Shown one piece after another: positions 1 to 7,118 of a DNA stretch of 64,000 bases; position 1 is the stretch's first letter, and each line of letters opens with the position of its first letter. This DNA comes from CAYFYS01 sp965202905 (GTDB lineage: Bacteria > Pseudomonadota > Alphaproteobacteria > MPNO01). A model generated the notes under the pieces. It was not told the origin of the DNA, did no database searches, and worked only from the letters and a program-made list of their open reading frames with translations. The stretch covers positions 1,984,001-2,048,000 of the forward strand of contig OZ241868.1 in NCBI GenBank assembly GCA_965202905.1. The letters run 5' to 3'. The position numbers were made by a program, and so were the translations under genes.

Positions 1-1032
1 GAAGGCCACGGACTCGCGCTCGAGCAGCGCCTCGATTTTTCTGAGCACCGCGGCCCTGGCGTCCCCGGCCAGCGCCTCGAACCAGGGATCGACGATCTTC
101 AGGCAGACCGAAGTGGGCGAGCGCGTCGCCGGCTCCGCGGCCAGGAACGCGATCCAGTCGGATTGCGCCACCCAGGCGGAGATCGCCTGCATGTTGGTTT
201 CGGTGCGTGCGATCAGCGCATCCAGACCGCCGATCTCCTCGGCCCATTTCAGCCCGTCCAGAGCGTCCTCGACGCAGAGCAGCGAGGGCGTGTTGATCGT
301 CTCTCCGCGGAAGATGCCCTCGATCAGCCTGCCGTTCGCGGTCAGCCGGAAGATCTTGGGCATCGGCCAGGGCGGGGTGTAGGTCCCGAGCCGATCGACG
401 GCGCGCGGGGAAAGGATCAGCACGCCGTGCGCGGCCTCGCCACCCATCGCCTTTTGCCAGGAATAGGTCGCGACATCCAGGCGGTCCCACGGCAGGTCCA
501 GCGCGAAGACCGCAGAGGTCGCGTCGCAGATCGTCAGCCCCGCGCGGTCGGGCGGGATCCAGTTGCCGTCGGGCACCCGGACACCCGATGTCGTCCCGTT
601 CCAGGCGAACACCACGTCGCGGTCGAAATCCACGCTCGACAGATCGGGCAGCGCGCCGTACTCCGCACCGATCGCCCGCACGTCGTCCAGGCGAAGCTGC
701 CCGGCGATGTCCTCGACCCAGCCGGCGCCGAAGCTCTCCCATGCCAGAACCTCGACGCCGCGCGGGCCGAGCAGCGACCACAGCGCCGTCTCGACCGCGC
801 CGGTGTCGGAGGCGGGAACGATCCCGATGCGATAGCCGTCCGGCACCCGCAGGATCGCGCGGGTCCGGTCGATGACGTCCTTCAGCCGGGCCTTGCCGGG
901 GCCCGAGCGGTGCGAGCGCCCGACCAGCGCGCCGGACAATGCCTGCGCCGACCAGCCGGGCCGCTTTGCGCACGGTCCGGAAGAGAAGCACGGGTTGCGC
1001 GGTCGAACGTCCGGCATGGCCGGTCGAGCCAT
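1..1032 (-). CDS. serC: Phosphoserine transaminase (partial, C-terminus off the window)
   Basis: Catalyses the PLP-dependent transamination between 3-phosphohydroxypyruvate and glutamate in serine biosynthesis; a cytosolic enzyme. The start at 1032 gives MARPAMPDVRPRNPCFSSGP followed by CAKRPGW, the N-terminal signature of the alphaproteobacterial SerC type. The PLP-binding lysine is near residue 194 in the motif ATYSWQKAMGGEAAHG, followed by LILSPRAVDRLGTYTP. About 344 codons are present against a usual 385-390 residues, so some 45 C-terminal residues lie before position 1. The gene diverges from the glutathione transferase gene at 1254. Family identification is firm. A second in-frame ATG six codons in (position 1017) is an alternative start. 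Confidence 0.93.
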   Translation of the reverse strand, partial: MARPAMPDVRPRNPCFSSGPCAKRPGWSAQALSGALVGRSHRSGPGKARLKDVIDRTRAILRVPDGYRIGIVPASDTGAVETALWSLLGPRGVEVLAWESFGAGWVEDIAGQLRLDDVRAIGAEYGALPDLSSVDFDRDVVFAWNGTTSGVRVPDGNWIPPDRAGLTICDATSAVFALDLPWDRLDVATYSWQKAMGGEAAHGVLILSPRAVDRLGTYTPPWPMPKIFRLTANGRLIEGIFRGETINTPSLLCVEDALDGLKWAEEIGGLDALIARTETNMQAISAWVAQSDWIAFLAAEPATRSPTSVCLKIVDPWFEALAGDARAAVLRKIEALLERESVAF

Positions 1033-1150
1033 GATCTCTTCGTCCTCATCGGGGTTTGATACGAATATTCGGATCGCGCTCCTGGCCGACGGCTCCCCGA
1101 ACCTCGACGCGGGCGACAACCTAGAAACCAAGTCAAGCATCGTCAATTGG

Positions 1151-1174
1151 CAAAGGGGCCTTTGTTGTCAACAA
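1151..1174. promoter_or_regulatory. Two overlapping palindromes in the serC / GST divergent region
   Basis: CAAAGGGGCCTTTG (1151-1164) is a perfect 6+6 inverted repeat with a 2-nt centre. It overlaps TTGTTGTCAACAA (1162-1174), a perfect 6+6 repeat around one base. They lie between the two divergent start codons, about 120 nt from serC and 80 nt from the GST gene, where operators would be expected. No matching regulator is identifiable. This could be a regulatory site or chance. Confidence 0.3.
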
Positions 1175-1253
1175 TTTCCGGCCGATTGGCCCGACGCGGC
1201 CGAGGTGGTATTGGTCGCCCGGGCGACAGGCGAGGCAAAAGCAGGAGCGGACC

Positions 1254-1946
1254 ATGACGATCACCCTCTACGAGCTGTGCGGCCGCGACGACCGCAGGTT
1301 CAGCCCCTATTGCTGGCGGACCCGGCTGGCGCTCGCCCATAAGGGTCTGGACTACGAGACCGTGCCGGTGGGCTTCATCCAGAAGCACGTCATCGCCTTC
1401 AGCAACCAGGATCGCGTGCCGGTGATCCGCGACGGCGAGACGGTGGTCAGCGACTCCTGGTCGATCGCCTGTTACCTCGACGATGCCTACCCCGACCGCC
1501 CGTCGCTGTTCGGCAGCGAGGAGGGGCGCGCGATGACCCGGTTCTTCAACGCCTGGGCGGACTCTGAGATCAACCTCAAGATCGTCTCGCTGATCGCCAA
1601 GGATGTCTACGATCTGGTCGATGAGGCCGACCGCGGCTATTTCCTCGAAACACGGGAAAAGCGCTTCGGCATGAGCCTGGAGGCGCTGCACGCCGCGCGC
1701 CACGGCAAGCGCGCTGCGGTCCGGGCGGCGTTCGCGCCTGCCCGCATGGTATTGGCAAGCCGCGATTTCTTCGCCGGCGCCGCGCCCGGCTATGCCGATT
1801 ACATCCTGATGGGCTCGCTCCAATGGCTGCGCATGGTCAGCGCCTATCAGGTCCTGGAGGCGGCCGATCCGATCCTTGCCTGGCGCGCACGCATGTTCGA
1901 TCGGCTGGGCGGTGCGGTGCTGGACGTGCCGGCCTTCGATCCCTGA
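1254..1946 (+). CDS. Glutathione S-transferase family protein, LigE/beta-etherase-like
   Basis: A 230-residue cytosolic glutathione transferase. The N-terminal thioredoxin-like half (residues 1-85) has ITLYELCG, then SPYCWRTRLALAHKGL and the cis-proline motif RVPVIRDG, followed by DSWSIACYLDDAYPDRPSLF. This layout resembles LigE/LigP beta-aryl-etherase-like transferases rather than standard detoxifying GSTs. The helical C-terminal half contains FFAGAAPGYADYILMGSLQW, as in LigE relatives. An AGGAG Shine-Dalgarno lies about 10 nt before the ATG. It is a single gene, with no other lignin-dimer genes adjacent. The fold is secure; an etherase substrate is inference. Confidence 0.82.
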   Translation: MTITLYELCGRDDRRFSPYCWRTRLALAHKGLDYETVPVGFIQKHVIAFSNQDRVPVIRDGETVVSDSWSIACYLDDAYPDRPSLFGSEEGRAMTRFFNAWADSEINLKIVSLIAKDVYDLVDEADRGYFLETREKRFGMSLEALHAARHGKRAAVRAAFAPARMVLASRDFFAGAAPGYADYILMGSLQWLRMVSAYQVLEAADPILAWRARMFDRLGGAVLDVPAFDP

Positions 1947-2256
1947 GCCGGCGCGGGTCCCGGCAGAGTTGGCGCAGAGGCGAGAGTCGGCAGAGAACGA
2001 CGGTCGTCGGGACATACTCGCGGCCATGAGCGATTCCCGGTTCGCATCCCGGGCCCGAAAGGTCTTGCGCGTGAGATCTGAGGACCCGCCGCCAACCCCC
2101 TGTCGAGCGGACTCGCATGACCCGGACAGGCGCCTGCGGTTGCCGGGCCAGGGTCGCGCTGATAGGGTCCGCCCGCCTCCCCAGGACCGGCGCGAAGAGG
2201 ATCAAGGGCGCTCGCGGCCGGGAGCCCGCCCGGTAACGCGCCCCGGAGTGACAGCG
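1947..2256. other. Intergenic stretch, no gene seen
   Basis: 310 bases of GC-rich DNA between the GST gene and the MBL hydrolase. The MBL reading frame is open through it, but the translation is Arg/Pro-rich without family resemblance, so I do not extend the gene upstream. No convincing promoter, hairpin or RNA gene was seen. Confidence 0.5.
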
Positions 2257-3285
2257 ATGACCGAACAGCCGCGCTATCCCCACGAAGACCTGGAATACGG
2301 CGAGACCCTGGAGGTCGCGCCCGGCATCCGGTGGCTGAAGATGCCGCTGCCGTTCGCGCTCGATCACATCAACCTTTATCTGCTGGAGGACGGCGACGGC
2401 TGGACGGCGGTCGACACCGGCTGGAACGGCGATGACGTCAGGGCGCACTGGGCCGGGGTCATGGAAGGGCCGATGGGCGGCAAGCCGCTCAAGCGCGCGA
2501 TCGTCACCCACTTCCACCCCGACCATCTGGGGCTGGCCGGCTGGCTCGCCGACGAGTTCGGCGCCGAGCTCTGGATGACCTACGGCGAATGGCTGCAATC
2601 CCATCTCGCCTGGACCCAGGACGTCACCCACAACGTCGATGACTGGATGGCGTTCTTCATCAGCAACGGGCTCGACCGGCCGAGCGTGGACGCCTACCGC
2701 GCCGGGGTGAAGAATTTCGGTCGCTGGACCGCGCCGGTGCCGCGCCGGGTCAAGCGGATCTGGAACGGCATGACCATCGAGATCGGCGGGCGCGATTGGC
2801 GCGTCATCACCGGCGGCGGCCATTCGCCCGAGCATGCCTCGCTCTACTGCCCGGAGGTCGAGGTGCTGCTCTCCGGCGATCAGGTGCTGCCCAGGATCAC
2901 CACCAACATCAGCGTCTGGTTCTCCGAGCCCAACGGCGATCCGCTGCGCCAGTTCCTGGAGAGCTTCGAGCCGCTGCGCCCGCTGGCCGAGGGCGCGTTC
3001 GTGCTGCCCTCGCACAACCGGCCCTTTTACGGCCTGCACGACCGGCTCGACTATCTGAGCGAGCACCACAGGGAGCGGCTGGGTGCGGCGCTGGAGTTCT
3101 GCGCCGAGCCGCGCACCGCGATCGATCTGATCCCGATCCTGTTCCACCGCAAGCTCGACAGCCACCAGATCGGCTTCGCGATGGGCGAGGCGCTGTCGCA
3201 CCTGAACTACCTGGTGAGCGAGGGCGCCTTGGAAAAGCTCGCCGACGAGACCGACGGCAAGACGCGCTACCGGCGGCGGGCCTGA
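2257..3285 (+). CDS. MBL-fold metallo-hydrolase
   Basis: A 342-residue metallo-beta-lactamase-fold hydrolase. The zinc-binding signature THFHPDHLGLAG is at about residues 84-95 (HxHxDH), with further ligands in GGGHSPEHASLY and LSGDQVLP and a final histidine in LPSHNRPF. The C-terminal region, with a helical tail (HRKLDSHQIGFAMGEALSHL), resembles the MBL proteins that include LACTB2-like and acyl-thioesterase-type enzymes. The substrate is unknown. The ATG at 2257 is chosen because family similarity begins at LEVAPGIRWLKMPLPF; a GTG lies nine bases upstream in frame. The gene stands alone and converges on the paa-like operon. Confidence 0.85.
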   Translation: MTEQPRYPHEDLEYGETLEVAPGIRWLKMPLPFALDHINLYLLEDGDGWTAVDTGWNGDDVRAHWAGVMEGPMGGKPLKRAIVTHFHPDHLGLAGWLADEFGAELWMTYGEWLQSHLAWTQDVTHNVDDWMAFFISNGLDRPSVDAYRAGVKNFGRWTAPVPRRVKRIWNGMTIEIGGRDWRVITGGGHSPEHASLYCPEVEVLLSGDQVLPRITTNISVWFSEPNGDPLRQFLESFEPLRPLAEGAFVLPSHNRPFYGLHDRLDYLSEHHRERLGAALEFCAEPRTAIDLIPILFHRKLDSHQIGFAMGEALSHLNYLVSEGALEKLADETDGKTRYRRRA

Positions 3286-3418
3286 CGGGGCGGGCAGGGC
3301 CGACGGGTACGATCTCGATCCTCGTCGAGTCCCGCCACCCCGCGCACGCGTTGGGCCAGCCCGGGCCTTCGGTCGAACTCCTCCGATCGGACTCTTTGCC
3401 CGAACCCGGACATCCGGC

Positions 3419-3640
3419 TCAGATGTCGTGGGCGCTGGGCGGGAGGGCGCCCTGCCACTTGATCCAATTGAAGCAGCTTGAGCACGTGTTGCAGCGGAAC
3501 AGGACTTCGGAAGCGGCGCCGCCGAACAGCGAGACCACCTCGAGCTCGGCGCCCTGGCAGTCGGGGCAGCGCACGCCGCGAAAATCGGGGTCGCCCGAAT
3601 GGGCCTCCCGGTGTCCCGCCCCGGCGCGCGCCGGGGTCAA
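3419..3640 (-). CDS. Stand-alone PaaD-type zinc-ribbon protein
   Basis: About 73 residues with the four-cysteine ribbon CPDC...CNTCSSCFNWIKW, which resembles the C-terminal domain of PaaD (usually CPxCG...C..C..FDYFK). In ordinary paa operons this ribbon is fused behind a DUF59 domain; here DUF59 is a separate gene at 4704-5021. The best start is a TTG at 3640 that overlaps the paaC stop codon, giving translational coupling. A longer reading with an upstream ATG would overlap paaC by some 85 bases and adds only low-complexity Arg/Gly sequence. Probable role: with DUF59, iron-sulfur or diiron maturation of the oxygenase. Last gene of the operon. Confidence 0.7.
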   Translation of the reverse strand: MTPARAGAGHREAHSGDPDFRGVRCPDCQGAELEVVSLFGGAASEVLFRCNTCSSCFNWIKWQGALPPSAHDI

Positions 3641-4419
3641 TGGGCGAGCTCCGGGTCCTTGAAGCGCACCACCTCGAACAGGCCCGACGGAAGCTGACCG
3701 AGCCTGCGAGCGTCTTCGCGCCAACCGGCGGGCAGGGCCGCCGCGTCAGCCATGTCCGGAGCGCGACCGCCCAAATGGTTGGCCACCTTGGCGGCCTCGG
3801 CCGCGAACGCCTCTCTGATCGTGGCCAGCGGCATGTCGCGCTCGCCGGCCTCGAACACCGGATCGGTCTCCGAGTGCGGCCCGAACCATTGCAGCGCCAG
3901 CGGGTAGCGCGCTGCGACGGAGTCCACGAACCGCGCGCGCTCGGCCGCATCCTCGCCAATGATGCGCATCCAGCCGTGGGCGTATTTGAGATGGAAATAG
4001 GCCTCTTCGCCGACTTTGCGCGAGATGCCGGCGATCGCCCGGTCGGTGTGGCCGAGAAAGCCCGAGACGAGCTGCCAGGTCGCGAGTTCGGCGAGCCAGA
4101 CGGTGGCGATGAAATCCTCCCAGCCGGCCGGCGCCTCGTCCAGGAGGTTCATCGAATGGATTGCGTCCGCCCCGCGCCCGCGCTCCAGGTGCTTGTAGTC
4201 GTGGCCATGATGGTCGAGATGCTGGTAGATCGCCCTGGTGTGGCCGTAATTGACCGTGCACATGCCGAGGATGCCGGCGAAATCCGGCAGCGAGCGGCCG
4301 TTCATGACGCACTCGGCATACCAGTTGCCGAGCACCAGCTTGGTGTCGGCGATCGCCAGCAGGTCGGTCTCGAGACCGGGATGGAGGCTCGTTTCGAGCT
4401 CGGCGATTCTGTAGGTCAT
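3637..4419 (-). CDS. paaC: PaaC-like structural subunit of a phenylacetyl-CoA epoxidase-type monooxygenase
   Basis: A 260-residue ferritin-like helical protein. Segments such as LAIADTKLVLGNWYAEC, WEDFIATVWLAELATWQL and KVGEEAYFHLKYAHGWMRII follow the PaaC pattern. In PaaABC complexes, PaaC is the catalytically silent partner that forms a heterodimer with the diiron subunit PaaA. The start is one base after the paaB stop codon, and the stop overlaps the zinc-ribbon gene. The family is clear, but the sequence is divergent, so the substrate could be an acyl-CoA other than phenylacetyl-CoA. Confidence 0.83.
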   Translation of the reverse strand: MTYRIAELETSLHPGLETDLLAIADTKLVLGNWYAECVMNGRSLPDFAGILGMCTVNYGHTRAIYQHLDHHGHDYKHLERGRGADAIHSMNLLDEAPAGWEDFIATVWLAELATWQLVSGFLGHTDRAIAGISRKVGEEAYFHLKYAHGWMRIIGEDAAERARFVDSVAARYPLALQWFGPHSETDPVFEAGERDMPLATIREAFAAEAAKVANHLGGRAPDMADAAALPAGWREDARRLGQLPSGLFEVVRFKDPELAH

Positions 4420-4420
4420 C

Positions 4421-4684
4421 TCAGTTCATCTTTATCTTGGTGGATCGGGCGCGCTCGGTGACCGTGACGATCGCCTCCAGCGGCACCACGCACATCTCCT
4501 TCCAGCGGTGCTGGTCGTAGATGTACCAGGCGCGGATCTGGGCGAGATCGTCGTTCGGCGCCTCGACCGAACCGACATGGGTCAGCGCGTCCGCGGACGT
4601 TCTGCGCGCGAACACTTCGTAGTATTTGGGCTCGACGCCGCCGCGCTCGCGCGGCCGGTCGATCTTCTTGCGCCTTGCCGTCAT
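4421..4684 (-). CDS. paaB: PaaB-like small subunit
   Basis: An 87-residue protein with the PaaB core YEVFARRTSADALTHVGSVE, then a WYIYDQHRWKEMCVVPLEAIV stretch matching the conserved end in which a valine-proline-rich strand follows the helix. PaaB bridges two PaaAC dimers in phenylacetyl-CoA 1,2-epoxidase. It lies 19 bases after the DUF59 gene and one base before paaC. It is unusual that DUF59 is placed before paaB; the canonical order is paaABCDE. Confidence 0.82.
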   Translation of the reverse strand: MTARRKKIDRPRERGGVEPKYYEVFARRTSADALTHVGSVEAPNDDLAQIRAWYIYDQHRWKEMCVVPLEAIVTVTERARSTKIKMN

Positions 4685-4703
4685 TCTCGACTCACTCGTT
4701 CGT

Positions 4704-5021
4704 TCAGACCTGGATGCCGTTGGCGCGCATCAGCGCGCGGACCTCGGGCTCGATCATCTCGCGCGACCAGGGCAGGTGCCATCCTTCCAGCACGCGAACC
4801 TCGCTGACGCCGTCGAGCGCGCCCACCGCCTCCTCGATGCCCGCACGGATCATCGCAGCGCCGGGACAGGCCATGCAGGGGATGCACACCTCGACGCTCA
4901 CCACGCCGCCCGGGCCGATCTCGATGTCGCGCAGCATGCCCATGCGGCGCAGGCTCACCGGCACATGGGGGTCGTGGATGCGCTCCAGCGCCTCGACCAC
5001 CTGCTCGCGGGTCGCGCTCAC
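4704..5021 (-). CDS. DUF59/MIP18-type protein (N-terminal half of PaaD)
   Basis: 105 residues, a single DUF59 domain: EQVVEALERIHDPHVPVSL at the start, the hallmark cysteine region VCIPCMACPGAAMIRAGI in the middle, and VLEGWHLPWSREMI near the end. It corresponds to the first domain of PaaD and to SufT-like iron-sulfur carrier proteins, but it ends before a zinc ribbon. The missing ribbon is encoded separately at the end of the same operon (3419-3640). It starts 3 bases after the paaA stop codon. Role inferred: cluster or diiron-centre assembly for the oxygenase. Confidence 0.82.
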   Translation of the reverse strand: MSATREQVVEALERIHDPHVPVSLRRMGMLRDIEIGPGGVVSVEVCIPCMACPGAAMIRAGIEEAVGALDGVSEVRVLEGWHLPWSREMIEPEVRALMRANGIQV

Positions 5022-5024
5022 GTC

Positions 5025-5981
5025 CTACCAAAGATCCTTGCCCCAGACCTCCTGCTGCACCCGGGTGATCGAGGGAACCTTGTGCCCGGAGCCCTTCTTC
5101 CAGACCTTGAGCTGCTCCTCCCAGGTGATCTGCCGGTCGTAGTGCCAGGTCCGGGTCTCCTCGTCGAGATGGATCGGCGGCTCGTAGTCGAGCACGTATT
5201 TGCCGGTCTCCTGGTCGAAATGGGCGGGCGCCTTGATGCCGACGCTCTCGGAATAAGGCACGACCTCGGACATCCATTTCTGGCGCATCTCGTCGTTGGA
5301 AGCGCCGCGGATCTTGTAGGAAATCTGATCGGTCCGGGTCTTCAGGTGGTCCGGCATCCCGAACCAGGCGGCGCAGAGCGGGAAGTAGAAGTCGACCGCC
5401 TCCTGCACCCGCCGGCGGGTCTCGGCGGTGTAGTTGAAGAAGAAGCGGGTCCAGCGCTCGCCGTGACCGACGTGAAAGGTCTCCTCGAAGTTTACCTTGC
5501 GCAGCGAGCGGGCGAACGGCGCGTAGGAACAGCTCTCCTCCAGATCGGTGGTGGTGATGTAGCCGGCGCGGTCACCGTAGCACATCGAGACCACGGACTC
5601 GATGTAGTCCTCGTGGGGGAACTCGAGCATCTGGAAAGTGCGCCACTTCTCGGGATCGCGCTCGAAGAGAAACCCGTGTGTGTCGTAGCCGAAATCCTCG
5701 AGGATGCGGTACATCACCTGAGCGTGGCCGAGCTCGTCCTGGCAGGCAGCGGCGATGGCGATCTTGTCCTCCAGAGTCGGCGAGGTCTTGATCGCCGGCG
5801 AATAGGTCGGCAGCGTCACTACCTCCAGGTCGGCCGCGATGTGGATCGTGTTGACCAGCACGTCGCGGTAGCGCGGGGTCATCTCGTCCTCGTCCTCCAG
5901 CACGAAGCCGGCCTTGATGCGCTCCTGAAGCGCCTGCTCGCGCGCCTCTTCGGCCGGCTCCGGCCCGATCGACGTTGTCAT
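5025..5981 (-). CDS. paaA: PaaA-like diiron monooxygenase catalytic subunit
   Basis: A 318-residue ferritin-like oxygenase subunit. Two EXXH motifs suitable for a diiron centre are visible: DELGHAQVMY (E83, H86) and EETFHVGHGERW (E167, H170), with E53 as a further possible ligand. Overall architecture matches PaaA (epoxidation of phenylacetyl-CoA), but the region before the first motif (TYSPAIKTSPTLEDKIAI) and the C-terminal tail (WEEQLKVWKKGSGHKVPSITR) differ from textbook PaaA, so this is a divergent subgroup. No PaaE reductase, PaaK ligase or ring-cleavage gene lies in the window. The start codon is one base after the stop of the TetR gene, so the two are co-transcribed. Confidence 0.83.
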   Translation of the reverse strand: MTTSIGPEPAEEAREQALQERIKAGFVLEDEDEMTPRYRDVLVNTIHIAADLEVVTLPTYSPAIKTSPTLEDKIAIAAACQDELGHAQVMYRILEDFGYDTHGFLFERDPEKWRTFQMLEFPHEDYIESVVSMCYGDRAGYITTTDLEESCSYAPFARSLRKVNFEETFHVGHGERWTRFFFNYTAETRRRVQEAVDFYFPLCAAWFGMPDHLKTRTDQISYKIRGASNDEMRQKWMSEVVPYSESVGIKAPAHFDQETGKYVLDYEPPIHLDEETRTWHYDRQITWEEQLKVWKKGSGHKVPSITRVQQEVWGKDLW

Positions 5982-5982
5982 G

Positions 5983-6726
5983 TCAGCTTTCTCCCGTTTC
6001 CAAATCGCGTGATGGGCCCGGCCCGCCGGCGCCCACGCCGTCGAGCACGATCGTGCGCATCGCGCGCACGAAGCCCGGACCGTCGAGGTCGCGGCCCCGG
6101 CGGTACCATTCGACGAAACTTCCCTGGTTGACCGCCAACAGCAGACTCGCGGTTTCGCGCGCCCCGAGATCGTCGCGCAGGATCCCCTCCCTGCGTCCCT
6201 GGGCGACGATCTCCTCGAGCAGGGACGCCAACCGGCCCATCAGCCCGTCCAGCCGCCGTTCGATCGAATCGTTCGAGCCGTGGAACTCGGTGGCCATCAG
6301 GATCGCCAGCATCATCAGCGCGCCGCGCTCGGCGCCGATGATCGACTGCGAGTGCATGAAGGCGACCAGCTTGTCCCGCGCCGTGCCGTCGCGCTGTCGG
6401 ACGGCGGCGATCGTCGGCTCTACGGTCAACGCCTCGGCCCGGTCCAGCAGGGCCAGCAGCAGCTCCGCCTTGGCGCCGAAATAGAAATAGACCGCGCCTT
6501 TCGTCAGGTCCGCCGCCCGGCCGATCTCCTCGACCGAGGTAGCCAGATAGCCCTGGGTGATGAACAGCTTGAGGGCGGCGGCCAGCAGCCGCTCGATCGA
6601 GATCCGCCGCTGCTCCTTCTTGGTCCGCCGGCCACTTCGTGCCGCCGGTGCGGTTGCCGGGGCGCGCGGTTTCGATTCCAGCGGTGCGAGTGTCGCCATT
6701 AGCGGCCGGCCATTGTGTTGGTGCAC
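5983..6726 (-). CDS. TetR-family regulator heading the paa-like operon
   Basis: Up to 247 residues. After a basic leader (GRRTKKEQRR) comes a TetR helix-turn-helix, LLAAALKLFITQGYLATSVE followed by EIGRAADLTKGAVYFYFGAK, then a helical ligand-binding domain. An internal ATG at 6699 is an equally good start. It is the promoter-proximal gene of the operon, one base before paaA. A near-ideal TetR-type palindrome lies 47 bases upstream (6773-6790), so negative autoregulation of the whole operon is likely. By analogy with PaaR and FadR-like TetR proteins, the effector could be the acyl-CoA substrate; this is inference. Confidence 0.87.
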   Translation of the reverse strand: MHQHNGRPLMATLAPLESKPRAPATAPAARSGRRTKKEQRRISIERLLAAALKLFITQGYLATSVEEIGRAADLTKGAVYFYFGAKAELLLALLDRAEALTVEPTIAAVRQRDGTARDKLVAFMHSQSIIGAERGALMMLAILMATEFHGSNDSIERRLDGLMGRLASLLEEIVAQGRREGILRDDLGARETASLLLAVNQGSFVEWYRRGRDLDGPGFVRAMRTIVLDGVGAGGPGPSRDLETGES

Positions 6727-6772
6727 GCCCAGGTTGGTGCGCGCCCGGATTCGCGCGCGGCAGGGAATTCAC

Positions 6773-6790
6773 ATACTGAACGGCCAGTAT
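6773..6790. promoter_or_regulatory. Probable TetR operator upstream of the paa-like operon
   Basis: ATACTG-AACGGC-CAGTAT is a perfect 6+6 inverted repeat with a 6-base spacer, the size and TACTG/CAGTA style typical of TetR operators for fatty-acid and aromatic-acid operons. It lies 47 bases upstream of the TetR start at 6726 (74 from the alternative start) and is the only such palindrome I noticed in this gap. Confidence 0.6.
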
Positions 6791-6920
6791 CCTGTTTCCG
6801 CCGTTCGGTTGCAAGCCGATTGCGACGCTGGCCTTCGCCGCCCACAGGGCCTACATTCATCCCCTGGATCGAACGTGCGGCCAAGTTGGCACGGTCGAAG
6901 ACGGCGTTCCGGATTGGGCC

Positions 6921-7052
6921 TTGGGCAAGAGCGAACTCATTCTGGTCGGCGGGCTTCTGTTCCTCGGCGCGGTATCGCTGCCGCTGGTCAGGGATGTCTA
7001 TCTCATCCAGAACATCGTGCTCGCCGTCTGCAGCGGCCTCGGAATTCAGTAG
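6921..7052 (+). pseudogene. Possible relic of a membrane-permease N-terminus
   Basis: The gap 6727-7118 (392 bases) holds no full gene. One forward frame reads from a TTG at 6921 to a TAG at 7052 as a short hydrophobic peptide, GKSELILVGGLLFLGAVSLP then LVRDVYLIQNIVLAVCSG. The style recalls the first membrane segment of LivM-type branched-chain amino-acid permeases, and the frame stays open upstream without an ATG. It could be the decayed 5' end of a lost permease gene, a tiny membrane protein, or chance. Confidence 0.25.
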
Positions 7053-7118
7053 CCGCCCGGCGCGGCGCATTATCGGCCCGGCACGAGCGGGGTCCGTTTC
7101 CGATCGCGATTGCCCGGC

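Noticed and set aside
4626..6131. A forward 501-codon open frame
   Set aside because: Antisense to the paaA/DUF59 genes and without recognisable motifs.
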